Origin: JAIPEI01 sp964443135
GTDB lineage: Bacteria > Desulfobacterota > DSM-4660 > Desulfatiglandales > HGW-15
Reading direction: 5' to 3'
Assembly: GCA_964443135.1 (NCBI GenBank)
Contig: CAYUBQ010000007.1
Location: forward strand, 1-64,000
DNA length: 64,000 nt
Translations under genes and position numbers: made by a program
The notes under the pieces: generated by a model
Seen by the model: only the letters and a program-made list of their open reading frames with translations
Database searches by the model: none
What the model was told of the DNA's origin: nothing
Shown: positions 1 through 7,224 of the stretch, one piece after another
Numbering within the stretch: position 1 is the first letter of the stretch
How the letters are laid out: each line of letters opens with the position of its first letter

Positions 1-58
1 TCCATACTCCCATCCTCTCGAAAACGAGCTTCACGAAAACGTCGCTCGCTCCTTGCAG

Positions 59-168
59 ACCTGATGGAGTCGAAAAAAGCCCGAATACTTGAGATCTGCC
101 CTGGGAATATCCATAGGTTATAGTGTTCCCAGCGGCGCGTGAGCGGTTTTTGCGAATGCGTCAAACCT
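59..168 (-). repeat. Dispersed ~110-bp repeat, copy R1
   Basis: Read on the minus strand the unit runs from GGTTTGACGCATTCGC through GCAGATCTCAAG to CGACTCCATCAGG. Copy R2 (10651-10761) is nearly identical, and more diverged copies lie at 31008-31112 and 48141-48240. R1 begins directly after the stop codon of the GntR gene. No coding potential is seen. Bases 1-58 to its left hold nothing recognisable. I do not know the family. Confidence 0.85.
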
Positions 169-899
169 CAGCCGTCCAGCGCGATGTCTCCCGGCATGGA
201 CAGCGGTTCCATATCCTCCAGGGGCGGGCTCATGTACCGGATGACCCTGGAGTGAAAGAGCTGCACGTGCTCGGTGATCTTCTGCACGAGCCCCTTCTGA
301 TCGCGCGCGGAGAGCAGCTCGATGATCCTGGCGTGGTCCCCCAGCACCCGGTGGAAATGGGACTCCAGATCGTCGGGCGCCATGTCCCTGCTGTAGGACA
401 GAAAGGCCAGGCGCTGGGCCTGGTCTTGAAGGTGGTTCAAGTAGGAGATGATGAAGCGGTTCTCCACCGCGTCGTACACCAGTCGGTGGAACCGGCTGTT
501 CTCCAGGGTGACCTTCAGGTAGTCCCTGGCCTCCATGGCCTGCTTCAGGGCCTCGTGGGTCTCCCTCAGAAGTCCGATCCGCTCCTCCGTGATTCGGCGC
601 GCCGCCAGGAACAGGGCGTCCCTCTCCAGGAAGATCATGGCCTCGAACAAGGCCCGGATGTCCTCCACGGTCACGGGTTTGATGAAGAATCCCCGCTTCG
701 GCACCGTCTCCACCAGCCCTTCGGCCGCCAGCCTGAACAGGGCCTCGCGAATGGGGGTCCGGCCGATGCCCAGTCGTTCGGCCAGGGAGCGCTCGTCCAC
801 CTGGCTTCCCGGAGCAAGCTCGAGGGAGATGATCAGCTCGTTGATCTGGCGATACGCGGTCTCGTTGAGCGATATTTTCTGCTCCCCGGCGGTTTGCAT
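168..899 (-). CDS. GntR-family transcriptional regulator, FCD (FadR-like) subfamily
   Basis: This 243-residue protein is a predicted cytoplasmic DNA-binding repressor or activator responding to a small carboxylate-type ligand. The winged helix-turn-helix spans about residues 12-78 and contains the typical ERSLAERLGIGRTPIREALFRL recognition region. The all-helical FCD ligand domain follows (about 90-220), with acidic and histidine positions (FHRLVYD, HFHRVLGDH) of the kind that hold a metal or carboxylate. Its length is normal for the family. An AGGGAG ribosome site precedes the ATG. A perfect AT-rich palindrome lies 25 bp upstream, so autoregulation is likely. No catabolic operon is adjacent within the window, so the target and ligand cannot be inferred. 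Confidence 0.92.
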   Translation of the reverse strand: MQTAGEQKISLNETAYRQINELIISLELAPGSQVDERSLAERLGIGRTPIREALFRLAAEGLVETVPKRGFFIKPVTVEDIRALFEAMIFLERDALFLAARRITEERIGLLRETHEALKQAMEARDYLKVTLENSRFHRLVYDAVENRFIISYLNHLQDQAQRLAFLSYSRDMAPDDLESHFHRVLGDHARIIELLSARDQKGLVQKITEHVQLFHSRVIRYMSPPLEDMEPLSMPGDIALDG

Positions 900-923
900 G
901 GACCACTCCCTGAAACGAATATG

Positions 924-942
924 GATATATTCCTAATATATC
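924..942. promoter_or_regulatory. Candidate GntR operator palindrome
   Basis: GATATATT-CCT-AATATATC is a perfect 8+8 bp inverted repeat with a 3-bp spacer, 25 bp upstream of the GntR start in otherwise GC-rich DNA. Position and symmetry suit a dimeric GntR/FCD regulator controlling its own promoter. It could also overlap AT-rich promoter elements. Confidence 0.5.
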
Positions 943-1202
943 TTCTGTCCCGTGTCAAGGCCCGCCGAGGAAGGCCGTCTCTCCCGAAGGGTCCCCGCGG
1001 CCGGAGGTCAAGACGGCCCGTGCGGAACCGGCGGATGCCCAGCGCTTCCGGGACCGGAAAATACGCGATGGACCCCATTCTCCTTCACGAGCGGCTCGGG
1101 CAGGCTGAGATCGACTGCGGTCCCCGGGCTCCCCGGGACGGGTTCGCGCCTCGAAGGGCGCATCGGCCGCACCCATGAACCTCCCGGAAGAAAGGACCTG
1201 TC
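943..1202. other. Intergenic region with no recognisable feature
   Basis: Between the GntR operator and the coiled-coil gene I see only GC-rich DNA without a convincing ORF, terminator or structured RNA. It presumably holds the promoter of the downstream small gene. Confidence 0.4.
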
Positions 1203-1523
1203 ATGAGCGAACAGAGAGACGCCTATGTGCAGAAGATGAAGGCCAGGCTGGACGAGTGGAACGCGGAGATCGACCGGATTCAGGCCAGGATCGACCAGGC
1301 CGATGCCGAGTCGAAAATCGAGTACAACAAGCAGCTGGACGAGCTTCGTGCAAAGCGAAAAGAGGTGGAGGATCGGCTCGAGGAGGTTCAGCAGGCCGGG
1401 GAGAACAGCTGGAACGATCTCAAGCAGGGGCTCGAGAACTCGTGGGAGATCCTCAAGAAGAGCGTGGACCGGGCCAAGTCCGAGTTCTCACGCGGATACA
1501 GGGAAGGCCGGAAGGATGAATAG
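1203..1523 (+). CDS. Small coiled-coil protein (sll1863-type stress family-like)
   Basis: A highly charged 106-residue protein preceded by AAAGGACC and an ATG. It is almost entirely predicted amphipathic helix, with long Glu/Lys/Arg-rich heptads (KMKARLDEWNAEIDRIQARI, then QLDELRAKRKEVEDRLEEV). The end is more aromatic (NSWNDLKQGLENSWEILKKS). It has no signal peptide or membrane segment. The pattern resembles small sll1863/coiled-coil stress proteins common in proteobacteria, whose function is unclear. It converges on the cyclase gene 8 bp downstream. Function is unknown; it may scaffold or self-assemble. Confidence 0.8.
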   Translation: MSEQRDAYVQKMKARLDEWNAEIDRIQARIDQADAESKIEYNKQLDELRAKRKEVEDRLEEVQQAGENSWNDLKQGLENSWEILKKSVDRAKSEFSRGYREGRKDE

Positions 1524-1531
1524 GAACCGGC

Positions 1532-2440
1532 TCACGGTTCGATTTCGTACAGCGCGAACTGCCCGGCCTTTCCTTTCAACCCGGTGTGATGGACGGCCTT
1601 GGGGGTCACCTGGTCCTTGATCTGCTCGAGCGCGGCTTCCGAGACGAGCAGCCGCGTCCCGAACTCCTTGTTCGCGCCCTCGATCCGGCTGGCCAGGTTG
1701 ACGGAATCCCCGATGGCCGAGATCTTGCTCATCAAACCGGTGTCGAAGTTCCCGATGATGGCCTTTCCGAAGTTGATCCCCGCCCGGAACCCGAGAGAGG
1801 ATCCGTACATCCTCTCGAGATAGTCATTGAATCGAACCAGTGCCGCTCTCATGTCGTGAACGGCCCGGACCGCGTCCCAGACAGGATTGGCCTTCGGCCT
1901 CAAGACCCCGAACAGCGCGAGCATCCCGTCTCCCGCCACATCGCTGATGACGCCGTCGTGCCGCTCGATGATCTCGTTCATGGTCTGATAGTAGCGATGA
2001 AGCACGTGAACGACGTCATAGGCGGGATAGGCGTCCGCGAACTGGGTGTAGTTCTCGATGTCCAAAAACAGGATCGCAAGCTCGACCTCCCTGCCGAACT
2101 GCGTGCCGGACTCGTCCCCGATCTGCTTGAAAATGATCTCGATGTCCAGGTTGTCGATCGCCACCCGTTTGATGGTCACGTCTCCCTGGACTCGGGTCTG
2201 GCAGGCCAGGCGAATGTGATCGGGAAACCCGAGCTTGTCGGCGATCCGCTGCTCCTTTTCGTTCCTGGGGAGGCAGTGCTCCAGGCCCTCGAGGATGTAG
2301 ACCCGGCAGGTCGAGCAGCGCGCAAGGCCCCCGCAGACGTGGGTGTGGTCGATCCCCGCCTCGAGCGTGGCCTCGAGGATGGTGCCGCCTTCGGCCGCGG
2401 GAACGATCATGTCGTCGGTTTGAGAGTAGATTTCAGGCAC
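1532..2440 (-). CDS. Class III adenylate/guanylate cyclase with N-terminal [2Fe-2S] ferredoxin domain
   Basis: This 302-residue cytoplasmic protein joins two modules. Residues 1-95 are a plant-type ferredoxin fold with C36-x5-C42-x2-C45 and C80, the four ligands of a [2Fe-2S] cluster. Residues 115-300 are a class III nucleotidyl cyclase domain, with metal-binding aspartates in LFLDIENYT and in VAGDGMLALFG, and the transition-state Asn/Arg region in GDSVNLASRIEGA. The expected role is making cAMP (or cGMP) under redox or iron-sulfur control; that coupling is inference from the fusion. No membrane segment or HAMP domain is present. The gene is monocistronic, and the copper module is divergent from it across a 380-bp gap. 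Confidence 0.9.
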   Translation of the reverse strand: MPEIYSQTDDMIVPAAEGGTILEATLEAGIDHTHVCGGLARCSTCRVYILEGLEHCLPRNEKEQRIADKLGFPDHIRLACQTRVQGDVTIKRVAIDNLDIEIIFKQIGDESGTQFGREVELAILFLDIENYTQFADAYPAYDVVHVLHRYYQTMNEIIERHDGVISDVAGDGMLALFGVLRPKANPVWDAVRAVHDMRAALVRFNDYLERMYGSSLGFRAGINFGKAIIGNFDTGLMSKISAIGDSVNLASRIEGANKEFGTRLLVSEAALEQIKDQVTPKAVHHTGLKGKAGQFALYEIEP

Positions 2441-2820
2441 GGAACCGTCTCCTCACCCTGCAGGTCCCCACAAGGGGCGGACTTCGAAAAACGCCTCGAG
2501 ATCTGTGGCCGTTCATGGGGTCAAGCTTAGACGGATTTTTCTCCCCCGGCAAGCCTCTCCATACTCGAAGGTCCCGCATCCGCCGCAAAGGCGTGCCTGC
2601 GCGAGGCCCCGGCTTCCGGGCCCGGAACGCCACGTTGCGAATGGAGAACGGTTCAGGCCCGGCCGCGGTCCGTGCCCCACAGGGCTACATGGAATCCTGT
2701 ATTCTCACCTCTTCCCCCCAAAAGCGAGCAGAACCGTAGTATATTGGTTTCCACATCTCATTGTCGAACGTTCTCATGGAACCTCGAGAACACCCTCAAA
2801 CCCGACCGACGGGGGGCGGA
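2441..2820. other. 380-bp divergent intergenic region
   Basis: Separates the minus-strand cyclase from the plus-strand copper module, so it should hold both promoters. An AT-rich patch lies about 80 bp before copA (near 2738). I see no clear CopR/CueR-type box, riboswitch or terminator. Confidence 0.4.
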
Positions 2821-4560
2821 ATGAGCAAAACCGTGGATATCAACCGCCGGGACTTTCTCAAGAAGGTCGGGGCCGGGCTCTTCGTGGCCGGCCTCCACTG
2901 CGCCCTGCCCCTGCCCGCCTGGGCGTGGACCGGGGGCCCGGGCATCGAGCGGAGAAGCCCGGCCCGGCGATACGACCTCGACATGGGCTACTCGCCCATA
3001 CGGATCGACGGGCGCGAAGGCCGGGCCACGGCCGTCAACGGGTCGGTCCCCGGTCCGCTCATCCACCTCAGGGAAGGCGACGACGTCATCCTCACCGTCA
3101 CCAACCGGATGATGGACACCGAGCACAGCTCCATCCACTGGCACGGCATCCTGGTCCCGTTCGAGATGGACGGCGTCCCCGGGGTGAACTTCCCGGGCAT
3201 CCGCCCGGGCGGGAGCTACGAGTACCGGTACCGGGTGAAGCAGGCCGGCACCTACTGGTACCACAGCCACTCCCGTTTCCAGGAGCAGACCGGGGCCTAC
3301 GGCCCCCTGATCATCGATCCCCGGGACGGGGAACCGTTCGGGTACGACCGGGACTACCCGGTGGTCCTGTCCGACTGGTCCTTCGAGGACCCGGAGGCCA
3401 TCTTTCGCCACATCAACCTGGAGGGACACTACTACAACTTCCAGCGGCGCACCGTGTGGGAGTTCTTCCGGGACGCGGGCGAGCGCGGCCTCGCGGAAAC
3501 CCTGGCCGAGCGCACGGCCTGGGGCAGGATGCGCATGAGCCCCGTGGACCTGGCCGACGTGACCGCCCACACCTACACCTACCTGATGAACGGCCACTCC
3601 CCGGCCATGAACTGGACGGCCCTGTTCGAACCGGGCGAGACGGTCCGCCTGCGTTTCATCAACGCCGCCACCACCACCAACTTCGACGTCCGCATCCCGG
3701 GCCTGGACATGGAGGTGGTGATGGCCGACGGAAAGGCGGTGCACCCGGTCCCCGTCCACGAGTTCCGCATCGGCGTGGCCGAGACCTACGACGTGCTGGT
3801 GCGCCCGGCGGAGGACCGGGCGTTCACCCTCTTCGCCGAGTCCCTGGGACGAAGCGGCTACACCCGGGGCACCCTGGCCCCCGAGCCGGGCCTGGAGGCG
3901 CCTGTCCCCGGCCTGAGGCCGCGGCCCGTCCGGGACCTGGAGGAGATCGGCATGGGCGGGATGGTCGGCGGCGGCATGGAGGGCATGGACCACGGGAAGC
4001 CGCCCGCGCGGCACGACCCGCGGATCCCCGGGCCCAACGGGCCGACCCCCTTCAAGCCGGACAAGGGCGACCCCAACGTGGCCATGGTGATCATGAACCC
4101 CAAATACCGGCTGGACGAGCCGGGGCTGGGGCTCGGGAGCGACGGATGGCGGGTCCTGACCTACGACGACCTGGTCTCCGCCGAACCCCAGCCTTACGCC
4201 GCCGCGGTCGACCGGGAGATGACCGTCAACATCACCGCCAACATGGAACGTTACATGTTCTCGTTCGACGGCAGGAAGTTCAGCGAGCACCCCGGCCCCT
4301 ACCTGTTCCGTCACAACGAGCGGCTGCGGCTCTTCCTGGTGAACCACACCATGATGGACCACCCCATCCACCTGCACGGCATGTGGATGCAGCTGGAAAA
4401 CGGCGCGGACCCGCCGCCCTTCAAGCACACCGTCCTGACCAAACCGGGCGAGGTGCTCTCGGTGTTGATCACCCCGATCGAGAAGGGGGACTGGGCCTTC
4501 CACTGCCACCTGCTCTACCACATGGAGGCGGGCATGTTCCAGGTGGTTCGGGTCGCCTGA
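2821..4560 (+). CDS. copA: Multicopper oxidase, CopA/PcoA-type copper resistance protein
   Basis: Periplasmic oxidase of 579 residues expected to oxidise Cu(I) and bind copper. It starts with a twin-arginine signal (NRRDFLKKVGAG then a hydrophobic stretch ending near AWA), consistent with export of a folded cuproenzyme. Three cupredoxin domains carry the copper ligands: HWHG, WYHSHSR, HPIHLHG, and the C-terminal HCHLLYHMEAGM with the type-1 Cys-His-Met set. A short Met/Gly/His stretch (MGGMVGGGMEGMDHG, about residues 380-395) resembles the copper-binding Met motifs of CopA. I chose ATG 2821 after GGGGGGCGGA over the upstream TTG at 2761, which would put 20 atypical residues before the Tat signal. 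copB follows 16 bp later. Confidence 0.93.
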   Translation: MSKTVDINRRDFLKKVGAGLFVAGLHCALPLPAWAWTGGPGIERRSPARRYDLDMGYSPIRIDGREGRATAVNGSVPGPLIHLREGDDVILTVTNRMMDTEHSSIHWHGILVPFEMDGVPGVNFPGIRPGGSYEYRYRVKQAGTYWYHSHSRFQEQTGAYGPLIIDPRDGEPFGYDRDYPVVLSDWSFEDPEAIFRHINLEGHYYNFQRRTVWEFFRDAGERGLAETLAERTAWGRMRMSPVDLADVTAHTYTYLMNGHSPAMNWTALFEPGETVRLRFINAATTTNFDVRIPGLDMEVVMADGKAVHPVPVHEFRIGVAETYDVLVRPAEDRAFTLFAESLGRSGYTRGTLAPEPGLEAPVPGLRPRPVRDLEEIGMGGMVGGGMEGMDHGKPPARHDPRIPGPNGPTPFKPDKGDPNVAMVIMNPKYRLDEPGLGLGSDGWRVLTYDDLVSAEPQPYAAAVDREMTVNITANMERYMFSFDGRKFSEHPGPYLFRHNERLRLFLVNHTMMDHPIHLHGMWMQLENGADPPPFKHTVLTKPGEVLSVLITPIEKGDWAFHCHLLYHMEAGMFQVVRVA

Positions 4561-4576
4561 GAGGAGAGGAGACGGA

Positions 4577-5422
4577 ATGAAGGCATGGGTGATTCTGCTG
4601 ATTCTGGTGCTGATCCCGCTCCCGGTCGCGGCGGCCGAGACCTCCACGCACCACGGCGAGCGCGACTTCCCCGCCGACTACCACGAGGCTGAGCCCCGCC
4701 CGGAGGCGGCGGAGGGGATCCGGAAGTACGCCGAGGACGCCCAGGCCGGGGCCCAGGAGAACTTCGGCCGGCAGCCCGTCCACGACAACGAGATCTTTGC
4801 CGTCTTCATGGCGGACCGCCTGGAGTACCGGACCACCGAGGGCGAGGGAAGCCTCCTGTGGGACGTCGAGGGCTGGATCGGCTCGGACTACAACAAGCTC
4901 TACCTGGAAAGCGAGGGCGTGCGCCTGCTCGAGGACGACCGGTTCGAGGAGGTGGAGGTCGAGCTGCTCTACGGTCGGAACATCGCCACCTTCTGGGACC
5001 TGCAGGTGGGCGTCCGCCACGACTTCGAGCCCGATCCCGAGCGGACCTTCGCCGCCCTGGGGGTTCAGGGGCTGGCCCCCTACTGGTTCGAGCTGGACGC
5101 GACCCTCTACCTGAGCGAGGACGGCGACGTCTCCGCCGGGATCGAGGTCGAGTACGACCTTCTCCTCAGCCAGCGGCTGATTCTCCAGCCCCGGTTCGAG
5201 ACCGCCCTGGCGCTTCAGGAGGTCGAGGGGCACGGGGTGGGCCAAGGCGTCAACGACATCGAGCTGGGCGCCAGGCTCCGCTACGAGATCCACCGGAAGC
5301 TGGCCCCCTATGTGGGGGTCTCCTGGCATCGAAAGCTGGGGGAGACGGCCGACCTGGCCGAGGCCGGGGGCGAGGACGTCGATGCCTTCTTCTTCTTGGT
5401 CGGAATCAAGGCCTGGTTCTGA
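4577..5422 (+). CDS. copB: Copper resistance protein B (CopB/PcoB outer-membrane family)
   Basis: A 281-residue protein with a Sec signal peptide (about 1-20, ending VAAAE), predicted to form a small outer-membrane beta barrel that works with CopA in copper sequestration. Family hallmarks visible are the HDNEIFAVFMADRLEYRT-type entry strand, alternating beta strands (WDVEGWIGSDYNKLYLESEG, LLYGRNIATFWDLQVGVRHD) and a closing YVGVSWHRKLGETA ... FLVGIKAWF ending in an aromatic residue, as is common for outer-membrane proteins. The start follows GAGGAGACGG. It is the second gene of a copA-copB operon. No copRS two-component pair follows. Confidence 0.9.
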   Translation: MKAWVILLILVLIPLPVAAAETSTHHGERDFPADYHEAEPRPEAAEGIRKYAEDAQAGAQENFGRQPVHDNEIFAVFMADRLEYRTTEGEGSLLWDVEGWIGSDYNKLYLESEGVRLLEDDRFEEVEVELLYGRNIATFWDLQVGVRHDFEPDPERTFAALGVQGLAPYWFELDATLYLSEDGDVSAGIEVEYDLLLSQRLILQPRFETALALQEVEGHGVGQGVNDIELGARLRYEIHRKLAPYVGVSWHRKLGETADLAEAGGEDVDAFFFLVGIKAWF

Positions 5423-5655
5423 GAGCGAGCCCGCGAAATCGTGAGCCGGACGGAGCAATCCGCGGCCGGGCCCTCTCGCTCCGGCTTTGCCCTCCCTGCC
5501 TGATTTGCCCGGGGCTTTCCACGTCCGGTTTTCGCCACACCGAAATACATTCCCCACCCCATGGCAGCCCACGGTCAAACGATGGATCGTGGGGATAGAA
5601 AGGAGGGTATCCGGAACGAAGCATCCGGACAACCAATGAAAAGAGCAGAGAGACC

Positions 5656-6099
5656 ATGATCGGCACAGGCAAGGCCACCGTTCTCATCGCGGATGACCAC
5701 CGGCTCGTGCTGGACGGGATCCGAACCGCCCTCGGAGGACGCGACCGGTTCGAGGTGGCCGGAGAGGCATTGGATGGGACCGCTGCCGTGCAGCAGGCCG
5801 GGACCCTCAAACCGGACATCCTGATCCTCGACGTCTCCATGCCCGGCATGGACGGGATCGAAGCGGCCCACAAGGTCCGTGTGGTGTCCCCAACGACCCG
5901 CGTGTTGATGTACAGCATGAACGCAAATGCGGAAACCGTCCATTCCCTCTTAAGGGCGGGGGTTTCCGGCTACGTGCTCAAGGACGACCCCCTGGAGACC
6001 CTTCTGGACGCCCTCTCCACCGTCGCCGAGGGGGGCACCTACTACAGCCGAGCGATCGTAGGGCTGTTGGACGACGGTATGAGTCCGATCCGAGGCTGA
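5656..6099 (+). CDS. Stand-alone NarL-type receiver domain protein
   Basis: A 147-residue protein containing only a CheY-like receiver. The acidic pair is in IADDHR, the phospho-acceptor Asp in LDVSMPGMDG, the Ser/Thr switch in LMYSMNA and the Lys in YVLKDDP. The sequence is typical of NarL/FixJ response regulators (ADDHRLVLDGIRTAL, LRAGVSGYVLKD), but the LuxR helix-turn-helix is missing: translation stops about 20 residues past the receiver at MSPIRG. Either it is a true single-domain regulator or it lost its output domain at a recombination junction. The sequence after the stop is a convergent gene of different composition. It lies after copB with 233 bp between. Confidence 0.82.
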   Translation: MIGTGKATVLIADDHRLVLDGIRTALGGRDRFEVAGEALDGTAAVQQAGTLKPDILILDVSMPGMDGIEAAHKVRVVSPTTRVLMYSMNANAETVHSLLRAGVSGYVLKDDPLETLLDALSTVAEGGTYYSRAIVGLLDDGMSPIRG

Positions 6100-6114
6100 G
6101 ACCTCCAATTCAAC

Positions 6115-7224
6115 CTACGAGTACGTATAGGCTTTGGGAGACTTTCGAATCAATAATTCACTGCTTGCCCGAACATCAAACGCCCCGCTTTTTTCGAGAC
6201 CTTCGATGAACGCATCGACTTTATTTTCTGGAACACATATTGTACATGCCTCTCTTGCTGAAGACATGTTTTCCGGCTTTGATTCTTCCGAAAAATACTG
6301 CTTTAGACGACAAATAGTTGCGCCACTTGACCCCATACTCATAGCTTGATTTGCTATGTTATATCCATGGCCTTCATTACATAAAATGCTTATATCAATT
6401 AAATTATAAATAAAATAATCCGTGTCTATCATCAACATTTGACTGTTCGAACGCCGCCTCCAGTCCATATCCCCTTTCATTTCATCCAACGCAGCGATGA
6501 TCTGCTCTACACTTGCCACATGCCTCCGAAAACCGTGCGTTATTTTCATATCCATCCATCCCTTACGAATGGGATAGTTGAACATGAAGCCTTTTCCAGG
6601 GCGGTCGAGCTCTCCTGCTCGAATCATCATCCGCATGACTGTTTCGGCGTCATGAGGGCTCAAAGCAAGATGAATCACCTCTTTCTGGGCGGGGATTGCA
6701 ATTCGCAAAAGACCGAGCTTGTCTCGAATGCCCGTACCGTTGCCAAAGGATACAGCCGGAACGCCCGCCCCCATATCGAGTGCGACTCTCGCTATCCGAT
6801 TCGCCTCCCCGCGCTGAACAATACAACAGACCCCCACCAGGGGAGACGGTTTTCTGACCAGGGATTCCGTTTCCTCTCCGAGCTTGCTCTCCCCACGGAA
6901 ATCGTAGGGGCTGACCAGCTCCACCTCCTCGCTGAACACCGAGCCATGCCCCGGTAATGTCAGCTCGCACTGCTCGATCACGAAATCCAGTGACTTTTCT
7001 TCCTGTGACGGCTCGATGAGAAAAGAAACGATATCCGCAGCATCCTCCACCAGCTTGAAGACGTGAATGAGCCCAAGACCTCCTCTCTTTTCCCGCAGAA
7101 TCATGGTGCGGGCGGCGGTGACATACCAATCGGTCAGCCCCGAGGCAAAGAGGTGAGGCAAAAAGCGCTTCGTCAGGCTCCTTTTCATGATCGCTGTGAT
7201 TTTGATCATTCGACTTCTTTTCAT
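6115..7224 (-). CDS. Triple P-II-like domain protein coupled to DUF1538 permease
   Basis: A 369-residue soluble protein that reads as three tandem P-II/GlnB-like ferredoxin folds: residues about 5-110 (MIKITAIMKRSLTKRFLPHL... then EVELVSP), 130-225 (LVGVCCIVQRGEANRIARVA... then PIRKG) and 255-369 (LMIDTDYF..., IANQAMSMGSSGATICRLKQ..., RKSPKAYTY). P-II-like proteins regulate transporters by nucleotide binding, so it probably gates the DUF1538 membrane protein. The start chosen is ATG 7224, which overlaps the permease TGA as ATGA and so implies translational coupling; an upstream in-frame extension lies inside the permease gene. DNA is AT-richer than the surroundings, suggesting acquisition. 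No close single-domain GlnB signature (the T-loop RGxxxQK) is seen. Confidence 0.75.
   Translation of the reverse strand: MKRSRMIKITAIMKRSLTKRFLPHLFASGLTDWYVTAARTMILREKRGGLGLIHVFKLVEDAADIVSFLIEPSQEEKSLDFVIEQCELTLPGHGSVFSEEVELVSPYDFRGESKLGEETESLVRKPSPLVGVCCIVQRGEANRIARVALDMGAGVPAVSFGNGTGIRDKLGLLRIAIPAQKEVIHLALSPHDAETVMRMMIRAGELDRPGKGFMFNYPIRKGWMDMKITHGFRRHVASVEQIIAALDEMKGDMDWRRRSNSQMLMIDTDYFIYNLIDISILCNEGHGYNIANQAMSMGSSGATICRLKQYFSEESKPENMSSAREACTICVPENKVDAFIEGLEKSGAFDVRASSELLIRKSPKAYTYS

Noticed and set aside
5582..5659. 25-codon leader-like ORF ending ATGA on the receiver gene
   Set aside because: No ribosome site, no repeat or regulatory codon run, and no structure suggesting attenuation.
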